DNA of 64,000 bases from Amycolatopsis sp. cg9 (lineage in GTDB: Bacteria; Actinomycetota; Actinomycetes; Mycobacteriales; Pseudonocardiaceae): positions 9,966,501 to 10,030,500 of the forward strand of contig NZ_CP166850.1 in assembly GCF_041346945.1 (NCBI RefSeq), read 5' to 3'. The translations under genes were made by a program, and so were the position numbers. The notes under the pieces are model-generated. The model was not told the DNA's origin. It did no database searches and saw only the letters and a list, made by a program, of their open reading frames with translations. Position 1 is the first letter of the stretch; each line of letters begins with the position of its first letter. Of the stretch, positions 1 to 7,163 are shown piece after piece.

Positions 1-938
1 GGCTGATCGAGCACATCAGCTTCCTCAAGGACGGCCTCGACAAGCTCGCCGGCAAGCCCGAGGCCGTCACCGCCAAGGCCGTGACCTGGACGAACATCGC
101 GAAGCAGCTCACCGAGACGGCCGAGCAGTACGAGCAGCAGGCCAAGAAGGTCCAGCAGTCGTACAGCGACTGCGGGTCCGCCGAGGCGTACCAGAAGACG
201 GCGGAGAGCTACGTCGGCGTGCTGCGCGGAGCGGCTTCGCACGCCGACAGCGCGTCGACGGCGATGAACGTCGGCGCCGCGCTGGTCGGCACCGAGCGCG
301 GGCTGATCCGCGACATGATCTCGTCGTTCGTGGGCGAGCTGATCGTCAAGGCGCTGGCCGCGCTGGCGGCGTCGTGGTGCACCTTCGGCGGCACGATCGC
401 GGCGTTCATCGCCGACACGGTCGTCGAAGGCGGGGTCCTCGCCGAGAAGATCAGCACGCGGATCGCGAAGATCGTCGAGAAGCTCGAAGGCCTGGCCAAA
501 GGCGCCGGCAAGTCGAAGGCGGCGCTCGAAGGCGCGGCGAACGCCCTGAAGAAGGTCGGCAAGGGCGTCGACAAGATCGTGGACAAGAGCGTCGACACGG
601 CGGCGAACATCGAGCGGCGGGCCAACGAGCTGAAGCAGGCGGGCAAGGAGGCGAAGTCCGCCGAGGAGACGGCCAAGGGGTGGAGCGACGCCGCCAAGGA
701 GCACGTCCCCGGCCGCGAGAAGGTCGAAGGGCTCGGCGACAAGCTGTCCGACGACGGCCGCAGCTTCCTCAGTCAGAAGGAGTGGCGCGAAGGCGGCGGC
801 AAGGTCCCCGGCTTCAACGTCGCGGACGGCGTCGGCGTGGGTGCCGAAGCCCGCCGCCAGGAAAACGAGCAGATCGACCGCTACCACGAAGGCCAAGAGG
901 CCTACGAAAAGGAACACCCGGAGGGTGAAGGCGAGTGA
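1..938 (+). CDS. ESX/WXG100-like helical secreted protein (5' end outside window)
   Basis: The frame is open from the first whole codon at base 3, so the start lies upstream; at least 311 residues are visible. The first hundred residues are helical and rich in Gln, Glu and Lys. A hydrophobic Ala/Leu/Ile stretch follows at about residues 101-144, then a long Lys/Ala/Glu coiled coil and an acidic tail ending in EGEGE. This plan, a helical hairpin followed by a hydrophobic turn and coiled coil, is common in actinobacterial proteins encoded beside type VII secretion substrates. No WxG motif or catalytic domain can be seen in the visible part. The next gene starts on a GTGA overlap with this stop, so the two are co-translated. 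The link to type VII secretion is inference from shape only. Confidence 0.6.
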   Translation, partial: LIEHISFLKDGLDKLAGKPEAVTAKAVTWTNIAKQLTETAEQYEQQAKKVQQSYSDCGSAEAYQKTAESYVGVLRGAASHADSASTAMNVGAALVGTERGLIRDMISSFVGELIVKALAALAASWCTFGGTIAAFIADTVVEGGVLAEKISTRIAKIVEKLEGLAKGAGKSKAALEGAANALKKVGKGVDKIVDKSVDTAANIERRANELKQAGKEAKSAEETAKGWSDAAKEHVPGREKVEGLGDKLSDDGRSFLSQKEWREGGGKVPGFNVADGVGVGAEARRQENEQIDRYHEGQEAYEKEHPEGEGE

Positions 939-1465
939 CCACGGCCGGGCAGGCGGAGGTGGAGCTGGCCAACCGGCAGGGCCGGCTCCACCCCGCGCAG
1001 CGGGGGAAGGTGCTCGACGGCTCGTTCTGGGTGGCCGCGGTCGTCGCGGTCGCGGCGCTCGTCGTCGCGGTGGTCGTGCCGGTCTCGACGATCGACACCC
1101 GGTTCGGCGCCCGGCTCACCGGCGCCACCGTGGCCGCGGCCCTCGGCACGGCGCTCCCCCTCCTCGCGCTGGCCGCTTGGCTGGCGTTCGTCTGCGGCCG
1201 CCGGCTGGCCGACGTGCGGGACGGGCGGCTGGTCGCGATCACCGGCTGGACCCACGACTTCGGCAGGCAGCGGCCCGACCGCGAGTACCCGATCGTGCTC
1301 TCCACCCGGCTCAGCAAGGGCATGAACGAGCACCACTACCTCACGGCGGGCGGCAAGGAGTTCCAGCTCTACCGGACGAGTGGCCTGCGGATCCAGCCGG
1401 ACCGGAACAACACCGTCCTGCTCACCCCGCGGGCCCGGCTGCTGATCACCGTCCTGCCGGCGTGA
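935..1465 (+). CDS. Small membrane protein coupled to the ESX-like gene
   Basis: This 176-residue protein starts at GTG 935, inside the stop codon of the preceding gene (GTGA overlap), which indicates translational coupling. Two hydrophobic helices are visible, about residues 30-50 and 62-85, separated by a short loop. The remaining C-terminal half is soluble and probably cytoplasmic, with no motif I recognise. The 3' end overlaps the convergent aldo/keto reductase gene by 20 bases. I do not know its function. A membrane partner or immunity-type role for the upstream secreted protein would fit the coupling, but nothing in the residues proves it. Confidence 0.7.
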   Translation: MTTAGQAEVELANRQGRLHPAQRGKVLDGSFWVAAVVAVAALVVAVVVPVSTIDTRFGARLTGATVAAALGTALPLLALAAWLAFVCGRRLADVRDGRLVAITGWTHDFGRQRPDREYPIVLSTRLSKGMNEHHYLTAGGKEFQLYRTSGLRIQPDRNNTVLLTPRARLLITVLPA

Positions 1466-2504
1466 CCCGGGGCTCGATCTCGAGGTCGCCGCGGGTGACC
1501 GCGCGGATGTGCCCGCTGCCGAGCAGGTCGTGCGGGTAGCCGAGGTCGAGCGCGCTCACCTCGTCGAGGCGGGCCAGCTGGTCCGGCGTGAACTCGACGT
1601 CGAGCGCACCCAGGTTGCCTTCGAGCTGGGCGAGCGTGCGGGCGCCGACGACGGGCGCGGTCACGCCCGGGTTCCGCAGGGTCCAGGCCAGCGCGACCTG
1701 CGCGGGCGTGTGCCCCGCCTCGGCCGCGACCTCGGACACGACGTCGGCGATGGCGAGCGTTCGGTCGGTGACCATGCCCAGGCCGACGTTGAAGCTCCGG
1801 CGGGTGCTCTCCTCGGCGGCGGCGGCGCGGTACTTGCCCGACAGCACGCCGCCGCCCAGGGGCGAATACGGCGTCACCCCGAGCCCCAGCTCCCGCGCCA
1901 TCGGGATCAGGTCGCGTTCGGCGTCCCGCCGGATCAGGCTGTACTCGACCTGCAGCGCGATCAGCGGCGTCCAGCCCCGCAGGTCGGCGATCGCCTGCAT
2001 CCGCGAAACCTCCCAGGCCGGGACGTTGGACATGCCCACGTACCGGACCTTGCCCTGGCGGACCAGGTCGTCGAGGCCGCGCAGGATCTCCTCGACCGGC
2101 GTGGTGAAGTCCCAGACGTGCAGGAGCAGCAGGTCGAGGTAGTCGGTGCCCAGCTGCCGCAGGCTCGCCTCCACCGACCCGAACAGGCTCTTGCGGTGCG
2201 GGCCGCCGGAATTCGGGTCGCCGGGACGGCGCAGCGTCGTGTACTTGGTCGCCAGCACCAGGCTTTCGCGGTGGTCGCGGGCGAATTCGCCGAGCAGCCG
2301 CTCGGAGCTGCCGTCGGTGTACGTCGGTGCCGTGTCGACGAAGTTGCCGCCGCGCTCGACGTAGGTGTCGAACAGCTTGCGTGCCTCGGCCGCCTCCGCG
2401 CCCCAGCCCCACTCGGTGCCGAAGGTCGCCGTGCCCAGTGCCAGCGGCGAGACCCGCAGCCCGGACCGGCCCAGCAGCCGGTAGGTGTCGAGGGTGAGCG
2501 CCAT
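1446..2504 (-). CDS. Aldo/keto reductase
   Basis: The protein has 352 residues. It is an NADPH-dependent aldo/keto reductase of the YajO/Tas type, a TIM barrel that reduces aldehydes or ketones in the cytosol. The catalytic tetrad is visible: Asp57 and Tyr62 (VDTAPTYTDG), Lys87 (LATKY) and His129 (LLLLHVWD). The ATG at 2504 is preceded by a strong AGGAGGA ribosome site; an upstream GTG in frame lacks one and would add an unrelated tail. The gene diverges from an MmyB-type regulator 112 bases away, with two inverted repeats in the shared promoter region. That arrangement is common for redox enzymes controlled by such regulators. The physiological substrate is unknown. Confidence 0.9.
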   Translation of the reverse strand: MALTLDTYRLLGRSGLRVSPLALGTATFGTEWGWGAEAAEARKLFDTYVERGGNFVDTAPTYTDGSSERLLGEFARDHRESLVLATKYTTLRRPGDPNSGGPHRKSLFGSVEASLRQLGTDYLDLLLLHVWDFTTPVEEILRGLDDLVRQGKVRYVGMSNVPAWEVSRMQAIADLRGWTPLIALQVEYSLIRRDAERDLIPMARELGLGVTPYSPLGGGVLSGKYRAAAAEESTRRSFNVGLGMVTDRTLAIADVVSEVAAEAGHTPAQVALAWTLRNPGVTAPVVGARTLAQLEGNLGALDVEFTPDQLARLDEVSALDLGYPHDLLGSGHIRAVTRGDLEIEPRVTPAGR

Positions 2505-2566
2505 CGTGTCCTCCTGTGTCCGTGATCCGTGCGCCCAGCCTCGGCCGGCGGCGCTCGGCGGGTAAG

Positions 2567-2596
2567 GGAAGGACCTTCCTGGGAACAGCGCTCCCA
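2567..2596. promoter_or_regulatory. Two adjacent inverted repeats in the divergent AKR/MmyB promoter region
   Basis: GGAAGGACCTTCC (2567-2579) is a perfect inverted repeat around one base. It is followed directly by TGGGA-N7-TCCCA (2580-2596). Both lie between the two divergent start codons. Their position suggests operator sites for the adjacent helix-turn-helix regulator; binding is inferred, not shown. Confidence 0.45.
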
Positions 2597-2616
2597 CCCT
2601 GCCGGTTGGACCCGGC

Positions 2617-3423
2617 ATGAGCACCGCCACCGTGGAGCTGGCCGCGTTCCTGCGAACCCGGCGAGAACGCCTGGACCCGCGTGACTTCGACCTGCCCGTG
2701 CGCCGGTCGCGGCGGACGCCCGGACTGCGCCGCGAAGAGGTCGCCGAGCTGGCCGGGGTCAGCGTCGACTACGTCGTGCGGCTGGAGCAGGCACGCGGAC
2801 TGCGGCCGTCGGCGGCCGTGGTGGAAGCGCTGTCCGGGGCGTTGCGCCTGACCGCCGCCGAGCGCGCCTACTTCTTCGACCTCGCCGGGCAGCGCCCCCG
2901 CGCCACCGGGGAACCCGCCACCACCGCGGTGCCGTCGCTCGCGCGGCTGGTCGAGGACCTGGCGCCGCTGCCCGCCATGCTGATGAACCACCGCTTCGAC
3001 ATCCTCGCCTGGAACGACGGGATGGCGCGGCTGCTGCTGGACTTCGGCGCCCTGCCGCCGTCTCGGCGCAACGCGATGTGGCTGTGCCTGCTGCACCCGG
3101 AGATCCGCGAGTACTACGTCGACCGCGAACGTGTCGTGCGCGAGGGGATCGCCCACCTGCGCACCGCGTGGGCCACGCACCCCGAGGACGAGGTGCTGAC
3201 CGGCCTGATCGCCGAATGCACCGAAGGCAACGAGGAGTTCGCGCGGTTGTGGGCCGAGCGGGACGTGAAGGTCAACGGCCGCGGGAGCAAGGTGCTGCGC
3301 CACCCCGGTGCCGGGGTGATCGCCGTGGACTTCGAGGTCCTGATGCCGCTGCAGGACACGGACCAGCGGCTGATGATCTGCCGTCCCGCCGACGCCGAGA
3401 GCCGCTCGGCCCTCGGCGCTTGA
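2617..3423 (+). CDS. XRE-family regulator with MmyB-like ligand-binding domain
   Basis: The protein has 268 residues. The N-terminal third contains an XRE helix-turn-helix (about residues 27-80) beginning with the family signature RRTPGLRREEVAELAGVS and VDYVVRLEQ. The rest is the MmyB-like PAS-type ligand-binding region, with the usual NHRFDILAWND segment near residues 124-134 and a C-terminal beta-rich part. Members of this family are very common in Actinomycetota and often control a divergent oxidoreductase. The aldo/keto reductase gene, with palindromes between the two, fits that picture. The ligand is unknown; fatty acids have been proposed for relatives. The stop is one base from the end of the convergent dehydrogenase gene. 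Confidence 0.9.
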   Translation: MSTATVELAAFLRTRRERLDPRDFDLPVRRSRRTPGLRREEVAELAGVSVDYVVRLEQARGLRPSAAVVEALSGALRLTAAERAYFFDLAGQRPRATGEPATTAVPSLARLVEDLAPLPAMLMNHRFDILAWNDGMARLLLDFGALPPSRRNAMWLCLLHPEIREYYVDRERVVREGIAHLRTAWATHPEDEVLTGLIAECTEGNEEFARLWAERDVKVNGRGSKVLRHPGAGVIAVDFEVLMPLQDTDQRLMICRPADAESRSALGA

Positions 3424-3424
3424 C

Positions 3425-4915
3425 TCAGGAGTTGCGCGGGAAGCCCAGGTTGACCCCGGCGTGCGAGCGGTCCGGCCACCGCGACGTCACGACCTTCGTC
3501 CGGGTGAAGAAGTGGAAGCCTTCCGGCCCGTACGCGTGGCTGTCGCCGAACAGCGAGTCCTTCCAGCCGCCGAAGGAGTAGTAGCCGACCGGGACCGGGA
3601 TCGGCACGTTGACGCCGACCATGCCGACCTCGACCTCGTTCTGGAACTTCCGCGCGGCCGCGCCGTCACCGGTGAAGACGGCCGTGCCGTTGCCGTACGG
3701 GTTCGCGTTGATCAGCTCCAGCGCGTCGTCGTAGGACGCCGCGCGCGCCACCGAAAGCACCGGGCCGAAGATCTCGTCGGTGTAGATCGACATCTCCGGG
3801 CGGACGTGGTCGAACAGCGTCGGGCCGAGCCAGAAGCCGTCGCCGGGCACCTCGATGCCCCGCCCGTCCACGACCAGCGCCGCGCCCGACTCGACGCCGG
3901 CGTCCACATAGGACGCCACGCGCTCGTGGTGCGCCTTGGTGACCAGCGGGCCCATTTCGGACTCGGGGTCGCGGCCGTCGCCGACGCGCAGCCGCGCCAT
4001 CCGCTCGGCGATCTTCGCGACCAGTTCGTCGCCGACCGGGTCGACGGCGACGACCACCGACACCGCCATGCAGCGCTCCCCCGCCGAGCCGAACCCGGCG
4101 GACACCGCGGCGTCGGCGGCCAGGTCGAGGTCGGCGTCCGGCAGCACGACCATGTGGTTCTTCGCCCCGCCGAGCGCCTGCACGCGCTTGCCGTGCCGGG
4201 TGCCGGTTTCGTAGACGTAGCGCGCGATCGGCGTGGACCCGACGAAGGAGATCGCCTTGACGTCGGCGTGCTCCAGCAGGCCGTCGACCGCGGCCTTGTC
4301 GCCGTGCAGCACGTTGAGCGCACCCGCGGGCAGCCCGGCCTCGGCGAACAGCTCGGCGATGAACACCGCCGCCGACGGGTCCTTCTCGCTCGGCTTGAGC
4401 ACGACGGTGTTGCCGCAGGCCAGCGCGTTGGGCACGAACCACAGCGGCACCATGGCCGGGAAGTTGAACGGCGAGATCACGCCGACGACGCCGAGCGGCT
4501 GGGCGATCGAGTAGACGTCGACGCCGGTGGAGGCGTTCTCGCTGAAGCCGCCCTTCAGCAGCTGCGCGGCGCCGCACGCGTACTCGACGTTCTCGATCGC
4601 GCGGGCGATCTCCCCCGCCGCGTCCGATTCGACCTTGCCGTGCTCGCTCGTGATGATCTTCGCCAGCTCGTGCTTGCGGGCCGAGAGCAGCTCGCGGAAG
4701 GCGAACAGCACGCGCGTCCGCCCCGCCAGCGAAGTCCCGCGCCAGCCCGGCAGCGCCGCCTTGGCCGCGGCGACGGCGGCTTCGACCTCGGCGCCGCCCG
4801 CGAAGTCGACCTGCGCGCGGACCTGACCGGTGGCCGGGTCGAACACGTCGCCGCTGCGCGCGGGGGTCCCGGTGAACGGCTTGCCGTCGATCCAGTGGCT
4901 GATGCGGTCGCTCAC
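3425..4915 (-). CDS. mmsA: CoA-acylating methylmalonate-semialdehyde dehydrogenase
   Basis: The protein has 496 residues, the usual length. It oxidises methylmalonate or malonate semialdehyde with NAD and CoA to propionyl-CoA or acetyl-CoA, in valine, beta-alanine and pyrimidine breakdown. Family landmarks are ISPFNFPAMVPLWFVP near residue 148, the NAD-binding FVGSTPIARY near 224, GGAKNH near 249 and the catalytic Cys282 in GSAGERCMAV. The GTG at 4915 (VSDRISHWIDGKPF) matches the usual family N-terminus and has AAGGAG upstream. It diverges from a PucR regulator, with a GGCAAC-N10-GTTGCC repeat between them. Since beta-alanine from the pyrimidine operon at 10932-15666 becomes malonate semialdehyde, the two loci probably act in one pathway. 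Confidence 0.93.
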   Translation of the reverse strand: MSDRISHWIDGKPFTGTPARSGDVFDPATGQVRAQVDFAGGAEVEAAVAAAKAALPGWRGTSLAGRTRVLFAFRELLSARKHELAKIITSEHGKVESDAAGEIARAIENVEYACGAAQLLKGGFSENASTGVDVYSIAQPLGVVGVISPFNFPAMVPLWFVPNALACGNTVVLKPSEKDPSAAVFIAELFAEAGLPAGALNVLHGDKAAVDGLLEHADVKAISFVGSTPIARYVYETGTRHGKRVQALGGAKNHMVVLPDADLDLAADAAVSAGFGSAGERCMAVSVVVAVDPVGDELVAKIAERMARLRVGDGRDPESEMGPLVTKAHHERVASYVDAGVESGAALVVDGRGIEVPGDGFWLGPTLFDHVRPEMSIYTDEIFGPVLSVARAASYDDALELINANPYGNGTAVFTGDGAAARKFQNEVEVGMVGVNVPIPVPVGYYSFGGWKDSLFGDSHAYGPEGFHFFTRTKVVTSRWPDRSHAGVNLGFPRNS

Positions 4916-4982
4916 GGCGGTGCGCTCCTTCGCTCGGGGGACGTCCACCCGAGTCTCCGGGCGGGCGCCACGCCAGGCCATC

Positions 4983-5004
4983 GGCAACGTGTACGCCAGT
5001 TGCC
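4983..5004. promoter_or_regulatory. Inverted repeat GGCAAC-N10-GTTGCC between mmsA and the PucR gene
   Basis: Perfect 6-base arms at 4983-4988 and 4999-5004 lie between the divergent starts at 4915 and 5047. A TACAGT hexamer about 12 bases on could be the -10 of the regulator gene. This is a candidate PucR operator by position only. A lone GTTGCC half-site also occurs before the permease gene at 10895-10900. Confidence 0.4.
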
Positions 5005-5046
5005 TCCCGGCCGTACAGTCTGTCCCTGCCGATCATCCGAGGAGCC

Positions 5047-6681
5047 ATGTACCCGACCGTCGCCGAGGCGCTCGCGCTGCCGGTGCTGCGCCAGGGCCGC
5101 CCGCACGTCGTCGCCGGCGCGGCCGGACTGGACGCGCCGGTGCGCTGGGCGCACGTCGCCGAGGTCGCCGACATCGCGCACCTGCTGCGCGGCGGCGAGC
5201 TGGTGCTGACCACCGGGGTCGCGCTTCCCGACGACGGCCCGGCGCTGGCCCGCTACGTCGCCGACCTGGCCGGGGTCGGCGCCGCCGGCGTCGTGATCGA
5301 GCTGGTCCGGCACTGGAGCGACAAGCTGCCCGCCGCGCTGGTCGAGGCGGCCGAGGAGCACGGCCTGCCGCTGGTCACGCTCTCGCGCGAGACGCGGTTC
5401 GTGAGCGTCACCGAGGCGGTCAACGGCCAGATCGTCGACGCCCAGGTCGCCGAGCTGCGCGCCGCCGAGCGGGTGCACGAGACGTTCACCGCGCTGACCG
5501 TCGCGGGCGCCGAACCCGGCGTCGTGCTGGGTGAGGTCGCCCGGCTCACCGAGCAGCCGGTGGTGCTGGAGACGCTCTCGCACGAAGTGCTCGCCTACGA
5601 CGCGGCCGGCACGGACCCGGCCGAGCTGCTCGCCGGCTGGCCGGCGCGCTCGCGGGTGGTCCAGGTCGGCGAGCGGACCGGCTACCACCCCGGTTCGGGC
5701 TGGCTGGTCACCGTGGTCGGCGCGCGCGGGCACGACTGGGGCCGGCTGGTCCTCGTCTGCGCCGACCAGCCGCCGCACCGCCACCGGGTGGTCGCCGAGC
5801 GGGCGGCGTCCGCGCTGGCCGTGCACCGGCTGGTCGCCAAGGACTCCGACGGTCTCGAACGGCAGGCCCACCGCGCGGTGCTGGCCGAGCTGCTCGCCTC
5901 GCCGGCGCCGTCGTCGGAGCTGCTGGCGCGGGCCTCGGCGCTCGCCGTGCCGCTGGCCGGGCGGCAGCTGGTCGGGCTGGCGGTCCGGCCGCGGCTGACC
6001 GGCACCCGGCCCGCGCTGTCCACGCCGCCGGTGCTGCGCGAGCTGGCCGAGGCGACGGTGCTGGCGGCCCGCCGCGCGAAGGTGTCGGCGCTGGTGGCGA
6101 CCGACGACCTCGGGGTGCGGGCACTGCTCGCGCTGTCGCGGGAGGCCAACGCCGACGCCGTGCTGCACCGGCTAGCCACCGACGTCCACGAGGCCAGGGG
6201 CAGCGCGCCCGGCGTGCTGGCGGTCGGGACCACGGTGTCGTCCCCCGCCGAAGCGCGCCGGACGCTGCAGGAGGCGGCGCACGTCGCGGCGGCCGCGCTG
6301 GGTTCGGGCGACGAGCGCGTCCTGCACCGCTTGTCCGACGTCCGCCTGCGCGGCCTGCTGCACCTGCTGGCGGGCGACGAGCGGGTGACGGCGTTCGCGC
6401 ACCGGGAGCTGGGCCCGCTGCTGCAGCGCGACGCCGCTTCGGGCAGCCGGCTGGTCCAGGCGCTGCGGCACTACTGCGAGCAGGGCGGCAACAAGTCGGC
6501 GGCGGCCGCGGCCGCGCACACCTCCCGGACGGCGTACTACCAGCAGCTCGCCCGGATCGAGCAGGTCCTCGGCGTCCGGCTGGAGGACCCGGAGTCGATG
6601 CTCTCGCTCTACGTCGCGTTGCTGGCGTCGGACCTCACCCGGCCGAGCGAAGAAGACTCACCCGGACGTGGAGCACAGTGA
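5047..6681 (+). CDS. PucR-family transcriptional regulator
   Basis: The protein has 544 residues. The N-terminal PucR domain (about residues 1-130, starting MYPTVAEALALPVL) is followed by a GGDEF-like central region. The PucR C-terminal helix-turn-helix lies at about residues 470-535 (GGNKSAAAAAAHTSRTAYYQQLARIE, then EDPESMLSLYVALL). Relatives regulate purine and pyrimidine degradation or amine catabolism. The start has a GAGGAG ribosome site. The divergent mmsA gene and the pyrimidine-catabolic operon 4 kb away make a role in nucleobase or beta-alanine breakdown likely. That target is inference. Confidence 0.9.
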   Translation: MYPTVAEALALPVLRQGRPHVVAGAAGLDAPVRWAHVAEVADIAHLLRGGELVLTTGVALPDDGPALARYVADLAGVGAAGVVIELVRHWSDKLPAALVEAAEEHGLPLVTLSRETRFVSVTEAVNGQIVDAQVAELRAAERVHETFTALTVAGAEPGVVLGEVARLTEQPVVLETLSHEVLAYDAAGTDPAELLAGWPARSRVVQVGERTGYHPGSGWLVTVVGARGHDWGRLVLVCADQPPHRHRVVAERAASALAVHRLVAKDSDGLERQAHRAVLAELLASPAPSSELLARASALAVPLAGRQLVGLAVRPRLTGTRPALSTPPVLRELAEATVLAARRAKVSALVATDDLGVRALLALSREANADAVLHRLATDVHEARGSAPGVLAVGTTVSSPAEARRTLQEAAHVAAAALGSGDERVLHRLSDVRLRGLLHLLAGDERVTAFAHRELGPLLQRDAASGSRLVQALRHYCEQGGNKSAAAAAAHTSRTAYYQQLARIEQVLGVRLEDPESMLSLYVALLASDLTRPSEEDSPGRGAQ

Positions 6682-6709
6682 TCGGCCCGGGGCTGCCGAT
6701 GACACCGAT

Positions 6710-7072
6710 ATGGCCCTACTCCCCTTCGCTGCCTGCTTGATGAGCTTGAGCTGCCTCGCGCCCGCGCAGCCGCCGGCGTCGACGCTGCAGCTGACCACCC
6801 ACGACACCGCCAACCGGATCGGCTCGGTCGTGCTCACCTGCGAGCCGACCGGCGGCACGCACCCCAAGCGCGGCAAGGCGTGCGCGGTGCTCTCCGGCGT
6901 GGACGGCGACTTCTCGAAGATCACCGCCCGGCACCAGGCCTGCACGCTGATCTACGCCCCGGTGGACGTCACGGTGGTCGGCACCTGGCGCGGCAAGCCG
7001 GTGTCGTTCCGCGCGACGTACCCGAACCGCTGCGCCGCCGACCGCGACTCGGACGACGTCTTCGCCTTCTGA
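6710..7072 (+). CDS. Streptomyces-subtilisin-inhibitor-like (SSI) secreted protease inhibitor
   Basis: The protein has 120 residues from ATG 6710, which places a hydrophobic signal-like segment at residues 1-23; a GTG at 6668 would add 14 residues. The mature part follows the SSI pattern: Cys44-Cys58 and Cys78-Cys108 pairs, the CEPTGGTHP segment, a TWRGKPVSF strand and the C-terminal DDVFAF. In SSI the reactive bond follows Cys71-Pro-Met. Here the aligned residues are Cys78-Thr-Leu80-Ile81, so the predicted P1 residue is Leu80, suited to subtilisin- or chymotrypsin-like proteases. It is exported and probably controls extracellular or self proteases. A strong hairpin follows the stop. Confidence 0.85.
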   Translation: MALLPFAACLMSLSCLAPAQPPASTLQLTTHDTANRIGSVVLTCEPTGGTHPKRGKACAVLSGVDGDFSKITARHQACTLIYAPVDVTVVGTWRGKPVSFRATYPNRCAADRDSDDVFAF

Positions 7073-7080
7073 CCCCGGAC

Positions 7081-7129
7081 GCGCGGAAGCCGCCGGACCG
7101 CCCCCACGACGGCCCGGTGGCTTCCGCGC
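7081..7129 (+). terminator. Hairpin terminator after the SSI gene
   Basis: GCGCGGAAGCC (7081-7091) pairs perfectly with GGCTTCCGCGC (7119-7129), and the inner sequence can extend the stem. It begins 8 bases after the SSI stop and also lies ahead of the end of the convergent DUF4153 gene, so it may work in both directions. A separate perfect 12-base palindrome, GTGGTTAACCAC, lies at 7132-7143. Confidence 0.75.
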
Positions 7130-7163
7130 ATGTGGTTAACCACGCCTGACCGGCCGGTCCGGT

